Source: Hypoxylon rubiginosum (lineage: Eukaryota; Ascomycota; Sordariomycetes; Xylariales; Hypoxylaceae). Taken from it: a stretch of 64,000 bases of DNA. The position numbers and the translations under genes are program-made. Under the pieces are notes generated by a model. The model was not told the DNA's origin and made no database searches. It was given only the letters and a program-made list of their open reading frames with translations. The DNA lies in the NCBI GenBank assembly GCA_902806565.1, contig CADCXA010000025.1:2170001-2234000 (forward strand), written 5' to 3'. The first letter of the stretch is position 1; each line of letters starts with the position of its first letter. Of this stretch, positions 10,991-25,270 are shown one piece after another.

Positions 10991-12657
10991 CTATGCCAAA
11001 CCAATGGCGCCAGGATACTTTATCGACTCCGCATACCGGCTAGCAGCATCAATCTTCGCCTTCGTCTTCGTGGGGAAGCCATCGAAGCCCCTTCCGTAAA
11101 CGCCCACTGCATGTGCCAATGCCTTGGTGTTCAGCAGCAGGGCGGTCGTATTGATGTTTTCTAGATCGTCCCCTACCTGGTGGTAGTTGTTGTCATACGG
11201 TCTGTCAAGTTCTCCTCCAAACATGTTGAATTCCTCCTTGGTCTTGATTCCGTCGGCACCGCTGAAGAGGCCGGCGAAGGGGATTTGATGTTCGAAAAAT
11301 GGAGCGTAGTCGCTACGGTTGCTGATCTCGGCTCTCTTGATACTTACGCCCTGAGTGTTAAATCCATCTGCCAGAACCGCCTCGGCCATCCCGGAACCAA
11401 GCGGTCCGGGAACCTTGAAGTATGTGCCGTTCCCATCGTATACCTTGAGCGCACCGTTGGGGGAGCCGATCATGTTGACATCGAGATAAAGGCGGATTTT
11501 ACTGAGTTCTTCGTCGTGTTGAGTATAGAACCAATGTCTCGAGCCGAGCAGACACGGTTCGGAAGCTGTCCAGAAAGCGAATTTGACCTTTGAGTTTGTC
11601 TTGAACTTCGTGAGCTGGGAGGCTACCTCCAGAAGGGCAGCGATACCACTGGCATTATCGTTTATTCCGGCGCTCGAATCGGCCGAATCGGTATGGGTAC
11701 CAACCAACAGCGTGTTATCTTCGTCGCCACATTCCTAAGTTGCAAACACATTGTAGCTCCTCAAGTTAGTCAAAGAATATGTCCAGCGATTTGGCACTAA
11801 CTTACCTGGAAACCTGCTCATACTTCGTCGATATCTCGATTCTGTGAGCCCACAACGGATGAGGAAGTTTCTCGATGGCCCGCGCGTCTTTTTCTGATAT
11901 TCTTGCCGAAGGGATATGATGATCATCGAACCCACCCAAGCTCGGGCTTAGCTCTGTAGATTCACGCAACAGAAGCGCCCCAGCTCCAGCTTCGCGGGCG
12001 GCCTTCGACTTGTCGGAAAAGGAGCATTCACCACTGCCAACCAAAGCAACTCCTCCATAAATTTGGCTGGGGTAGTCAACCTGCGCGTATAAGCAACTAG
12101 GAATTGGAACACGTGGTAAATTCACTTACAGCCCTACAGCCTGGATTGCTGACCGGTACGATAGGGATGTATTCAGCACTGTAATCGGGGGACCATGCCA
12201 TCGCTTCGGCGCGGATACTCTGGCCCCCCACGATCAAGTTGGTCTCGCTTCGAACTTGCATTAAACCATGGAAAGGTTGGACTTCAACGTAATAACCTTC
12301 GGATCTGAGATGGTCTTGAATGTACTATGGTGACGAGTTAGTTACACGAAACACTTGTAGATGTATTTGATACAGTGTACCTTGATGGTTAAGTTGTGGC
12401 CGTACGAACCTGCCACTCTACTCCCATTGCCCTTGTCGGCGTGGCCCTGTATTGCCTGTAGATGCTCCAGAATGGAGCTCGGGTCGACGAGGACGGGCAG
12501 CGCCTATACTTGTTAGCTCAACGCCCTTTTTAGCCAACCGGAACCGTACATCTGAGGCTAGAACACCACTGCACTCGTCCACAGAGGCTTTTGCTTGATA
12601 GGGGAGTGCTAGCAGTGCCGTGGCTGCGAAGCCCGAAATGAAACTTGTGGACTTCAT
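10991..12657 (-). pseudogene. M28 aminopeptidase (PA-domain, Ape3-like) with in-frame stop
   Basis: Minus-strand exons 12657-12550, 12503-12381, 12324-12130, 12080-11806 and 11759-10991. The frame is continuous over 490 codons except for a TAG at 11737-11735 (codon 242). The start is a signal peptide (MKSTSFISGFAATALLALPYQAKA). A PA domain follows (CRAVDYPSQIYGGVALVGSGEC...), then the M28 zinc-peptidase domain. Zinc-site pieces kept: GTHTD, INDNASG and NNYHQ. Changed: the usual AEEFGLLGS is ASEPCLLGS (catalytic Glu to Ser), and the usual LNFDM is LDVNM (metal-ligand Asp to Asn). The nonsense codon sits inside the conserved NVFAT.xCGD junction, and I could not find a frame-preserving splice that removes it. 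I therefore call it a probable pseudogene or inactive relic; sequencing error at the stop is possible but would not explain the active-site changes. The AT block begins 0.6 kb upstream. Confidence 0.75.
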
Positions 12658-13249
12658 CGTGAAGCCGCCGTATGATACTACTCGAAGGAGTGAGCCGGCG
12701 AGTAGCGAGGTTAAAAAACAAAACAAAAATAGATAATGGACAACGTCCAGTAATAGACTCGTTAGACGATACTATACTTGTATCCTGATCAATAGAACCT
12801 ATACTTGTCAAAGGTTCGGAGTTTTAGAAATAAATCAAAGGGTTGGATTGAAAAGGAGACTAAGAGCTGGAAATTCGGAATGTTAACTACAACTACATGT
12901 AAGGTGACTACCTCTTACCATATTTTGGTATGAAGCTTCTTCCATTATTTGATTGTGATGCAAAAGGAAAGTTCCAAGTAGTTGAAGGCAGGAAGTCTCG
13001 AAAAGGGGAGGGAGGAGCATTATCGTTAATGCTGGTCGTTACCCTCTTTACCTGACATAGTGGAAGAAGTGACGCTTGCCACAAGATGGCATTGGTTTCC
13101 TGGAAATCCTCTAGTCCATCCCGACTTAGACGAGATACTTTGAAACCACATGCACATACGCAGTTGGTAATTAAAAAAATATCGATCAACCTTAATCATC
13201 GTGTAAATGTTATGCCCGGAGTTTACGGAGGGTTCTTATGTCGGGGTCA
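12658..13249. other. Upstream region of the M28 gene, bordering the AT block
   Basis: About 0.6 kb of ordinary-to-AT-leaning sequence. A 93-codon minus-strand frame at 12908-13189 has no recognisable content and is not supported. Confidence 0.55.
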
Positions 13250-15047
13250 AATATATTAATAAATAATTACTAAAATAAAAAGGTTTATTAAAACCTTAAT
13301 ATAATTATATATATATTATTATATTATTAAATAATTTAAATATTTTAGCGTTTAATGGTTAAAATAATTTAAACTAAGTAACTAAGTTTTATATAATTAA
13401 ATAAAATAATTACTAAGATTTTTATATATTTTTATATATTATATTATAATATAAGGATTTTATAAATTTTTATAATTTATATATATATTATATTATTAAA
13501 ATTAATTTAATTTTAAAATAATTTATATATTTTTAAAACTAAATTATTTTTAAAGTAATTTATACGTTATTTTATTAAAATTATTTTTTAAAACTAAAAT
13601 AATATTTTTTTAATATTAATATAATATAACTTATTTTAAAAAAAAGTTTATAGATTATTATATATATTTAATTAATATATTAAAAAAAAAATTTTTTTAT
13701 TTAATATATTTTTTTTATTAATTTTAAATTATTTATTTATTAATTTTAAAATTAAATATATTATAATTAAAATTTTATTTTATTATACATTATATATTTA
13801 TTTTAAAAAGTTACTTATATTTAATTAATATTTCTTATTTATATATATATATATTAAAATTTCTTTTTATTTTTATTTTAATTTTATTATATTATTTAAT
13901 TTTATTTTTTTTTTTATTTTTAATTTAACTATTTTATTATTTATTATTATTTATTTTATTATTTTTTATACTTTTTTTATTAATTTATTATTTAAGTTTT
14001 ATATTATAATAAAGTTTTATAAAAAAGCCTTATAAAAAATAATATTTTTTTTTTTAATTTAAATATTTTTTTTATTTATTACTTTTAATATTTTTATTAA
14101 TAAAATTAAAATTTATTATTTATATTACGTTAAAAATTTTTTAATAATAAGTTTAATTACGTTAAATAATAATTATATTTTATATAATATTATTTATTAT
14201 ATTTATTATATTATTATTTATAATAAATAAATTAAAAATAAAAGTTATAATATTAAAAATTTTAATATTTTTTATTTATTAACTTCTTTTATTTTTAATA
14301 AAAACTGTTTTTTTATTTTTAAAAATAATTTATTATTTATTAAAATATATTACTTTTAAGTTTTTTTATATAATTTTATAAAACTAGGTAAATATTTTCC
14401 TTTTTTTTAAATATTTATTTTTAATAAATAGTTATATAAATAACATTTATTTAATTATTCCCGTTTTTAAGTATTAGTTGTTTTTTTATAATAAAAATAT
14501 ATTAAAATTTTAATGATTTTTAATAAATTTTAAACTATTTAAACGATATTTAATTTCTATTTTTAATATATTAATAAGTAATAATATATAAGTGTAATAT
14601 TTAACTTTAGCTATATAAATTTATAATAAAATATATTAATTTATTAATAATCTTAATAATTTTAATAACATTTATATTATTTTTTAAACTATAAATTTAT
14701 AATTTAATATAAACTATATATATTAATATATTTATATAAATATTAATATTATTATAAATAATAAAAATAACATATTTTATTTTAAAATTAACATATATTA
14801 GTTTTTTAATTATAATTATTTAATTATATTTCTTATATATATAATTAAAATTAAAACTATTTTAAATATTAAAAATATATTTTTAATTAAAAATAAACTA
14901 TTTAAAAAAAATAATTTATTTAAATAAAACATTTTAATTTATTTAAATTATTTTTTATAAATAAAAAGGTTTTTTAATATAAAAAAAAAAACTAAATAAA
15001 CTATTAAAAATATATATTTAAAAAAATAATTTAATATAATTTCTACT

Positions 15048-15089
15048 AATTTTTTTATAATAATTATTAATTTTTTTATAATAATTATT
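15048..15089. repeat. Two perfect adjacent copies of a 21-bp AT-only unit
   Basis: 15048-15068 and 15069-15089 are identical (AATTTTTTTA followed by TAATAATTATT). In such low-complexity DNA this may be replication slippage after base conversion. Confidence 0.75.
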
Positions 15090-16059
15090 ATTATATAATT
15101 TAATATTTTTTATAAATTTAACTTATATATATTTTACTTTTTTATAAAATTAGTTTTTAATAATTAAATTATATTTTATTAATTTTAAAATATTAAATAC
15201 TTATTTATTTATAATATTTTATTTAAATATTTATTTATTTAATTTGTTTAATTACTTTTTTTTTTTTATATAATATTAATTTTTTTAAGTAAAAATAAAT
15301 CATTTTATATTTAAATTTTTATATTTAAAAAACTATTAAAAACCTAAAAATAAATTTTTAAAAATGTTAAACTAATAATATTCCTTAAAAAAGTTAATAA
15401 TATTATAAACCTTTTTAATATTAAGAACCAGGCTTTAAAACGTTTTTTTAACCGTGATATTAATTTTAACTTTAATTTTAATACACCGAATAAAAAATAA
15501 AATATTAATTATATTAATATTATAAACGGTTTTTCGTACTTTTTAATAAAAACCGTTACTAGTAATAATAAATATTATAAATATTTTATTAATAATATAA
15601 ATTTTAATAATAATTATATTTTTAATAAATTTATTTTTAAAATTAATTTTCTATAAAATTAACTTTTTTATTTTATAATATTATATTATATAAATAATAA
15701 TAATAATATATCTAAAAAATTAATATATTTATAATAGTTAATTATAAAAGCGTTTTTTTTTTAATAAAAACAACTTATTTTTTTTAGTATATTATATAAT
15801 ATAAATAATAATATTATATTTAATAAGTTATTATTTTTATAATATTTAAATATTAATATATTTAATTTAAAATTATTTTATTATATATTTTTTAATAATA
15901 ATATAAATAATAATAATAAAAAAAAAAATAAAAATAAACCTAATTTTAAATAAGTTATAATTTATAAAAAACCTTTAAATTTAATTATTAAAAATATAAA
16001 AATTACTAGTAATTTAAATTATATTAATATATTAATATAAATAATATTATATAATATTA

Positions 16060-16381
16060 TTTATTTATAATAACTTATTTACTTTTTTAAATAACTTTAA
16101 ATAATAATAAGGTTTTTTTTTTTAATTAAATATTTCTTATTTTTAATTTTTTTTTATTATTTTACTTTTATATAAAATCGGCTAATTTAATATATTAAAA
16201 AAAACTTTTTAAATATTATTTATTTATTTTTTTAAATAACTTAAAATAATAATAAAATTTATTTTTTTAATTAAATGTTTCTTATTTTTAATATTTTTAT
16301 TTTATTATTTTTTTTTTTTATATTTTTTTTTTATATAAAAAAAACTAATTTAATATATTTAAAAAAACCTTTTAAATATTT
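16060..16381. repeat. Degenerate direct duplication (about 160 bp x2) inside the AT block
   Basis: Copy A is about 16060-16217 and copy B about 16218-16381. Shared anchors appear in the same order and spacing: AAATAACTT(T)AAATAATAATAA, AATTAAAT.TTTCTTATTTTTA, ATAAAA..GGCTAATTTAATATATT (copy B lacks the GG) and TTTTAAATATT. The copies differ by substitutions, mostly G/C versus A/T, and by T-run length. This shows that the block contains repeated units, the condition RIP requires. Confidence 0.65.
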
Positions 16382-19300
16382 TATTAATTTTATATATTTT
16401 AATGTTATTTTCTAATTATTAAATTATTTAAATTTAACAATTAATTAATTTTAAGTTTTATTTAAAAAAAAAACTATAATATTATTTAATATTATAAATT
16501 AATTAATAATAATAAATATATCTTATATATTATTTTAACTTTTAATAATTATATATATATTATAATAAAATTTAAATTTTTCTAGTTTTTTTTATTATTT
16601 ATTAAACTTAAATATATTTTTTTTAAGTTTTTTTTTTAAATTTTATAATTTATTATTATAAATATTAATATTAATATATAATTAATATAATTAAATAACC
16701 TACTTTAATATAATATAATAATTTTAAAAAAAACCAATAAATATTTTTTTATTAAACTATTTAATTTAAATTTTTTTATAATAATAAACATTAAAAACAT
16801 TATTTTAAAAAAACATATTATAATTAAAACTATTTTATTTATATAATATATAATTAATTTAAAATTAAATATAAAAATTTTTTTAATATATTTTACTTTA
16901 TTTATAATTTTTAATTCTTATTTATTATTTTTAATAATTCCTAGTAATATATTTTTAATAAAAATAAAATATATTAAAACTTTTAATAAAAAGTTATTTA
17001 TTATTTTAAATATTATTATTAAAATACCATAGATATTTTTTTTAAGCGTATATTTTAAAAAAAATATATATATTTTTTATTTTTTTATTTTTATAAATAT
17101 AATATATACTTATAAATTAAAAGCGTGCCATATAAAGTTTAAAGGAATAATAGTTTTTTTTTTTTAATTTAAAATAATATTACTTAATATAGAAATTATT
17201 TTATTATTTAATAAATAAATATTATTAATAATTTACAAGCTATTTTAAAATCAATTTAATATATTTATTAATATTAAATTTATAATTTTTATTTATTATA
17301 TTAAAATTATAATAAATATAAATTTTAATTATAATTAATATTTTAAGTATTATTTATTATTATTTATAATATTAAATAACCACTTTATTATTTTATAATA
17401 ACTTTTATTTATTAATTTCTTAAAAAATAAAATAAACTATTTATTTATAAGTTTAAATTAATAAAAATCACTATATAATATTATAATTAACATTTTTTTA
17501 AAATTATTATTATTATTATTTTAAACTTATTAAAATTATATATAAATATTATATAAATTCTTTTTAAATATTATATTATATTTATTTATAATAAAAATAT
17601 TAACATCTTTTTAATAATTTTTTTATTTTTTAAAAACTTTTTAACTTTTAAATATAAAAAGTTTAATAGTTAAATAAATAATAACTTTTTTAATATAAAA
17701 AACAATATTTTTAAAAGTAACTATAAGTTTAATTTGTTTTTATTACTTTTTTATTTTTAATATTTTTATAAAAGTTTTAATTATAATATTTTTTTTAGTT
17801 TTATTTTTATCTTTTAAATAATAAAATAATTATATATTAATAATTATTTTATTATATTTTATAAAAGGTTTAATTTTTTTAAAAACTTTGTATTTTTATA
17901 TTTAATTAATAATATTTAAATATTAAAAAATAATATTTAAAAAAATGGTTTATTTTTTATTTAATGTTTTTTTATAAGCGAAAACCTTATTAACTTTTAT
18001 TTAACTTTAATTTATATAATATTTAATAAATAAAATAATAAGTTAAATAATTATAAAGTTTTTTTATTTTTTATATTATAATATAAATAGATTTTTATTT
18101 ATATTAATTAAATTATTTTACTTATTTTAATTATTTTTATAAAAACGTTTTTAATTTTATTTATTAAAGTTTTTTTTAATTTTAAATATATTTATTTTAA
18201 TAATATTAATTTTTTTTAATTTTTTTATAAATATTTAAAATATATTTTTATTTAAATCTATAAAATCTTACTTTTATATTTTTATTTAATTAAAAAACTG
18301 GTTTTTTAAAAAACATTATTTTTTTTTATTTTTTATAACTATTATTTCTATATAATTTACTAGTTAATAATATAATTTTAATTTAAATTTAATTAAAAAA
18401 CTATTTAACTTTTATTTTTTTTATAATTATATAAGTTTTATTATTAAAAACTTAAAAATATTTATTTTTTTTTAGTTTATATTAAATAGAATTTTAAACA
18501 TATTAAATAAAAAAACTTTAAATACTTTTAAATTTTCTGTTATATTAAATATATTATTATTATTTTTTTTTAATAAATTAGTTTTTTTACTATTTTTAAT
18601 ATTTATTAATATATTTTTATTATTAATATAAAAGTTTTAAATTTTTATATTTTAAATAATATTCTTTTTAAATTTTTATAAAAAATTAAAATTTTTATTA
18701 TAAAATTTTAAATATTCTAGAAATATTAAATTATAAATATTTTATATTTTAAGTAATATACTTATATTTTTATTAATAAAGTTTTTTTATAATATAAAAA
18801 AGCTTAATTAAATAATTTTACTATAAATAAAAATAATTTTATTTATAAAATCTAAAAAATAAAAATTTATTAATAAAAATATATAATATAACGTTATTAA
18901 TAAAAAACATTAATATTATTTCTTTTTTTTTAAAACCTTATAAAAAATTAAAACATTTTAACTTTTTTTTTTATATAATTTAATAACAATTTTAATAAAA
19001 AACGTATATTTATATAAACATATTTTTTAAAAGTTAAGGCCTTTATAAAAATAACTTTTAAAAATATTTAATTTAATATTTATTTAAATATTAAAAATAA
19101 TCTTTTTTTTAATATTAATTTCTTAATTTTTATTTAAATTAATTTTTATAAAACAATAAAAATAAGTTTATTATTAACATATAATATAATATATTATATT
19201 ATAATATAATTAATATTAATTAAATTTTAAATAAAAATAAATATTAAAACTTAATAAATAATTAATAATATTAATAAAAAATAATTTATATTTTAAAAAA

Positions 19301-22300
19301 ATATAATTTATAATATAAATTATTAATCTTTAAATAATTTTATTATAATTTTAACTATTAATAAAGTCCAGATTTTTTATAATTGTGTTAAAATATGTTA
19401 TAATTAAAATTAAGTGTTAATATATTAATATATTTAATTTTATAGTATAATTAATAATATAATATAATAAAAATAAGGCTTATAATTAAATAAAAATTAA
19501 TATATAATTATAATTATATTTTAATATTATTATAATAATTTTATTTTATTAATTATAACTTTTTATTTTTTATTTTATTTAAAATATAATATTCTTATTA
19601 AAATAAATATAAAAAACAAGTTTTTAAAGTTAATTAAAGTAATAATATTTTACGTTTTTTTATTTTTTTTATTTTAATTATATTTAAAATATATTATTAT
19701 ATATTTATACACTTATATATAACTAGTTATAAAATTTATTTTAAGTTTTTATTTTTATTTTATATATTTTAAATTTATTTAAAAATTTTTAAATAAAAAT
19801 AATTAATTATAACCACTTTAAATTTAAAGATTAATAATTTTAACGTTAAAATTTTCCTGGAAATATTTATTTATTTAATAAAAAAAATCGTTTATTTTTT
19901 ATTAGTTATTTTTTATAATTAAATTAAAAATAAAAATTTCTAGGTTAATATTATTAAAAAACTAAAAAAAACCGTAAATATAAAAAACTTTTTAATTATT
20001 TATTTTAATAACTTTAAAAAATATATTAAAAAAACTAAACATATTATTTTTATTAAAAATATATATAATTTCTTTAAAAAATACGTTTATATATTTATAA
20101 AACTATAATATAATTATAATAAAATCCTGGTTAATTTTTTTTATTATTATACGCTTTTTTTTTAAAAAATGTTTTTTAATATTATATTTAATATATTAAA
20201 AATATTATAAACTATAAAAAATATAACTTATTTTTATTTAAATAAAATTTAATATATTATTTAAATTAATAATAAATTATATTATTAATATATTTTAATT
20301 TATAATTAAACTTTTAATTTTATTATGTTATTATATTTTTTTTTTATTAAATAAAAGTTATTATTTTTTAAATATTAAAACCTTTTAAAATAATTTATAT
20401 ATATTTTTATTACTAATTAATTTATAATTTTTATATTTATTATTAATATTTAATAATTGTTTTTTAGTGATAATATTACTAATTTATTATATATTAAAAA
20501 ATAATTTTTTAGAAATTTATATTTTATTAATTTTTATATTATTATTTTAAATAATTTAATTAAAAATAAAAAAAAAAAAAACAAAATATATAATAGCGAT
20601 ATTATTATATTAATATAATTTAATTAAAATTTATCTAGGTATATTATTTAATTTAATTATAATAAAAAAAATATATAATAAAAAATTTATATTTTTAAAT
20701 TAAAATTCCATTTATAATATTTCTTTTATTTTTTTATAATTATAATTAATTCTTTTTATTTATACGGTAAAACTTTAATAAAAATAAAAATAAAATAATA
20801 AGAATTAAATAATAATAAAAAGTTATTCCTTAATTTAATATAAATATATAATTTATTATTTATAATATGTTTAATAAATATTTTTATTAAATTAAACTTT
20901 TTATTAATAAATTTTTTATTTAATTAAATAGTTATATTTTTAACTAAAAAACACTATTAAATAAATTAGATTTTTTTAACGTTATTTATTTAACCATCTA
21001 ATAAAAAAAAAATCTAAAAAATATTATAAAAAATAAAATATTTTAATAAATAATATTTTTAAAAAAATCACTTTTTATAATATTAAATAAAGGTTTTTTT
21101 TTTATTTTATAAATAATATTTAATCGATTTTTTTTATTAATCGCGTTATTTTTATTTTTATTTTTGTTTTTATAATATAAATTAATATATAAATATAATA
21201 AATTATATTTACTAGTTTTAAAAAATTTTAAATTTTTAAAAACTATTTAATTTAAAATAAAAATAATAAGGTTATTAATATTAATTTTTTAATATAACAA
21301 TATAACATTATTATTATTATTTAATATTAGTTTTTAATTTTTAAAATAAAATATATATTTAATATATTTTATAGTTTTTTTTTCTATATTATTAATATAA
21401 ATAATTTTTAATATAACATTTAATATTAATATTTTATTTTTATTTATTTATATTTATTAAAAAATATTATTAATAGTAACATCTTAATAAAAATAATTAG
21501 TGGTAAAAAGAAAAATTAATATTTTTTTTATAAAATTTTTTTAAAAATTAAAAACTAGTAAAAAATCTTTTTTTTAAAATTTCTTTTAATTATATTATAT
21601 AATATAAAAATATCTTTAAATAATCTTAAACTTTTAAAAAAAAATCTTTATAACAATTAAAATATTATTTGTAAAAACTATAAAATATCTTATAATTTTA
21701 TAATATATTACGCTTAAAAAATAATTTATTTTTAAATTTAATATTAATTTATTAATAAGATTAAATATAATAATAAAAATAAAAAAACATTTTTTAAAAA
21801 AATAAAAATCTTTTAAGAAAAATAAAAATAAATATATATAAAATACTTTTAATATATTTAACTAATAATATATAAATATTTTATTTTACTTAAATTAAAA
21901 AAAATATATTTTATAAATTATAATAATTTTTATATTATATAAAAAATAATCTAAATAATTAAAATAATATTTATTTTAACTAGGTATTAATAATATAAAT
22001 ATATATAAATAATTAAATAAAAAAAAAAAAAAAGATTTTTATAATTTTATTTTTAAATTTTTAAAAATATATTATATAAAATATAAATAATATTATTTAA
22101 TTAATATAATATTAAAATTAATTATTTTAATTATAAAATTTAATATAAAAGTTATTTTATATAAACTAAAAACAGGCCGTAAAAAAATTCAATTAAAAAA
22201 AACGTTTTTCTTTTTTTAATATTTTTTAATATAAAAAACTATAATATAATTTATAATTTAACGTTATATATTATTATTAATTATTTTAAGTTTATATTTA

Positions 22301-25270
22301 AAACCATTAAAAATAACCAAATAAGTTTTTTTAAAAAATATATATTTAATTATTATATTATAATTACCTAGTTTTAAAACTTTTAAAATAATATAATATT
22401 TTTTTATAAATATTATCGATATATTTAAAAGATTTTATTTAAATTTTATATATTTATTTTTAGTAACTTTAAAATCTAATTTTAATATATTAATAATATA
22501 ATATAAAATAAAAATAAATATAAATTTATTTTAAGTTTTAAATATTAATATTATAAATAACATTTTATAATATTAACTTTAAATAATATTATTATTAAAA
22601 AAAAAGTAATATAAATTATTTAATTAAAAATAAAAAAAATATTATTAAAACAAATACATTAAATAAAAATAAAAACTATATATTTAAATAAATATTATAC
22701 ATATTAAAACAATAAAAATAAAATAATAAAATCTAATAAATTAACCTATTAAAATTATTAAAATTATAATAAAATATTTTTATTAAAAATAACATATTAA
22801 TATTAAAAATATTTATTTACTTATTTTATAAATAAAAATAATAACATATAAATAAATAAAATAACTTTAATTTTTTTATTTAATTAATAATAAAAAATAG
22901 TTTTTATTAATAAAACTTATATTACATTTTTATTTATTTATAATTAATTATAAAAATTTATTTTTAATAATATATAAGTTATTTTAATATAGTAATTTAT
23001 ATAAATAAAGTTTTAATAAAACTAAAAAACGTTATATTAATTATTATTTTTTAAATAATAAAAAAATTATTTTAATTAAAATTAATTTAATATAAAAAAA
23101 TTTAACTGTAAAAATTAATTATAAATATTATTATTTATTTTATAAAACTAATATATTTTATATTATTATATAATAAATAAAAAAAATTAATTTAAATAAA
23201 TTTACTTTAAAACATTAAATTAAAAGTAATAATATAAATAATATAAAATATTTATAAATACCGATAATATTAATATAATTATTATTAATATTAATATAAA
23301 TATCGTTAAAAACCTAAGCTTATTAAATTAAGAAAATTTAAAATAACTTTAAAATAAAAACCTTAATAAAATCACTAAATAATATAAATAACTATATATA
23401 ATATTATTATATAAAAACAATTATTAATTAAAATAATAATATATAATAATATAAACTTTAAAAACTAATAATAATTATAAAAACGTAATATATATATTAA
23501 ATATTTAAAATCTTTTATAACGAATTTATTTATAACTTATTAATTTTAATTTAATTTATATATATTTTATATATATTTTTAATATTATTATATTATTTTT
23601 TAATACCATTTTATATTTTTTTTAAATCTTAAAGTTTTTTTAAGGAATTTATTATATAATATAATTTATAATATTTTTTATTTTTAATATATTTATTTAC
23701 TTTTAATATAATAATATAAAAATTATTTTTAAATTAAGTTTTTATATAAATTTTATTATTATAATTACTAGATTTAAAAAAATCCTTTAAAATAACTAAT
23801 ATATTAAATTTAATATTATAATTATAATTATTTATATTATAATATTTAATGTTATTACTTTTATTTTTTTTAATATTAAAAAATTCTTTTATAAATCCTA
23901 AATAATATTAATTATTTATATTTTTTTTATAAGGAACTTTTATTTTAATAAAGATAAAATAATTTTATTAAATAAAAATTTTATATTATAAGTATTTAAA
24001 ATTAAATTAAAAGGAAACATTAAATTTAATAATATTTAATATATATTATTAAAAATATTATTATTTAATATATAATAATAAATATTAATAATTTTAATAA
24101 TTATATTATAAATTAATTTAATATAATAAATTATTAAATTTATAAATTATAAATATAAATAATATTTTAATTTAAATAAAATTTATTAATTATATTTTTT
24201 AAAATTAGATTTATATAATATTAAACCTTATATTTTTATAAATAATTTTAAATAACTTTTAAACTTTTTTTTAAAATAATATTTTTATTAAAATTTAATT
24301 TTATTTAAACTGAAATAGTTAAACGTTAAATTTATTTAAAATTAATATTTATTATTTTTATATTTATATATTTTTTAATAACTTTTTATAATAAAAATAT
24401 TTATAAATAATAAATAAAATAATAAATAATATAAAAATTAAAAATAAATAATATATTTATTATAATAGTTAAATTTATAAATAACTTTTAATAAATTATA
24501 TTAAATAAATAAATAATAAATTTAACTTTTTTAATAAATATAAAAAATGTTATTTTATTTATATTATAATATTTAAAGAAGATTTTTATTTAGTAAAATT
24601 TTTAACCTAGTTTTAATTTTTTATTTTAAACGCTTTTTTTTTTATATTTAATAGAAATATTTATAATAAATTTATATAATTAATAAGGGCGTTTAAAAAA
24701 TAAACTTTAAATAATCTTAAAAATAAATAACTTAAATATTTTATTTTATTTTAAATATTTAAAAACTTAAAATAAAAAACTATAAATCCTTTAAAAAAGT
24801 GGATTTATAATAAATAATTATTAATTTTAAACGTTAAAAAAAAAAAGATATTTAATTTAATAAAATTTAAGTTTAATATTAAGGAAAATAATAATTTAAT
24901 ATTTAAAAAATAAATTATAAATAAAATTAATATAAATATAAAAATTTTAAATAATTAAAATAAAAGTAAAAATAAAAATAAATATAACATTTAAAAATAA
25001 TAAAACTTATTAATATTTAAAAAGTAATTTTTTTAATAATTATATATAATAAAGTTAATTTAATTTAAGATTTTTTTAAAAATAAAAAAAAACAGTAATT
25101 ATATAATAAAAAGCGAAATAAATAAGGTTAATTAAAAAATATAAAATAATTATAATAATTATAATATTTATAAGATATATTTTTTATTAAATTTTATTAT
25201 AAGGTTAAATAAAAAGTGTGTATTTTAAAGTATAATTTCTTAAACATATAATTAAATTTAACTTTCTATA

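Larger units (their letters stand above)
13250..25270. repeat. 12 kb AT-saturated block, RIP-type relic
   Basis: Composition changes abruptly at about 13250 and back at about 25270. In six 60-base lines I counted across it (starting 14041, 14401, 17041, 18901, 21541 and 24661), 23 of 360 bases were G or C, about 6%. No open frame of 60 codons exists on either strand. The few remaining C residues are mostly followed by T or C rather than A, by eye, as expected if CpA has been converted to TpA. This fits transposon-derived DNA driven to saturation by repeat-induced point mutation. I cannot tell which element it was. Internal duplications remain visible (next entries). Confidence 0.85.

Noticed and set aside
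13250..25270. AT block as a mitochondrial insertion or a centromere
   Set aside because: No mitochondrial-type genes or long frames remain and G+C is far below fungal mitochondrial values; 12 kb is short for a regional centromere. RIP relic is the simpler reading, though a centromere fragment is not excluded by sequence alone.
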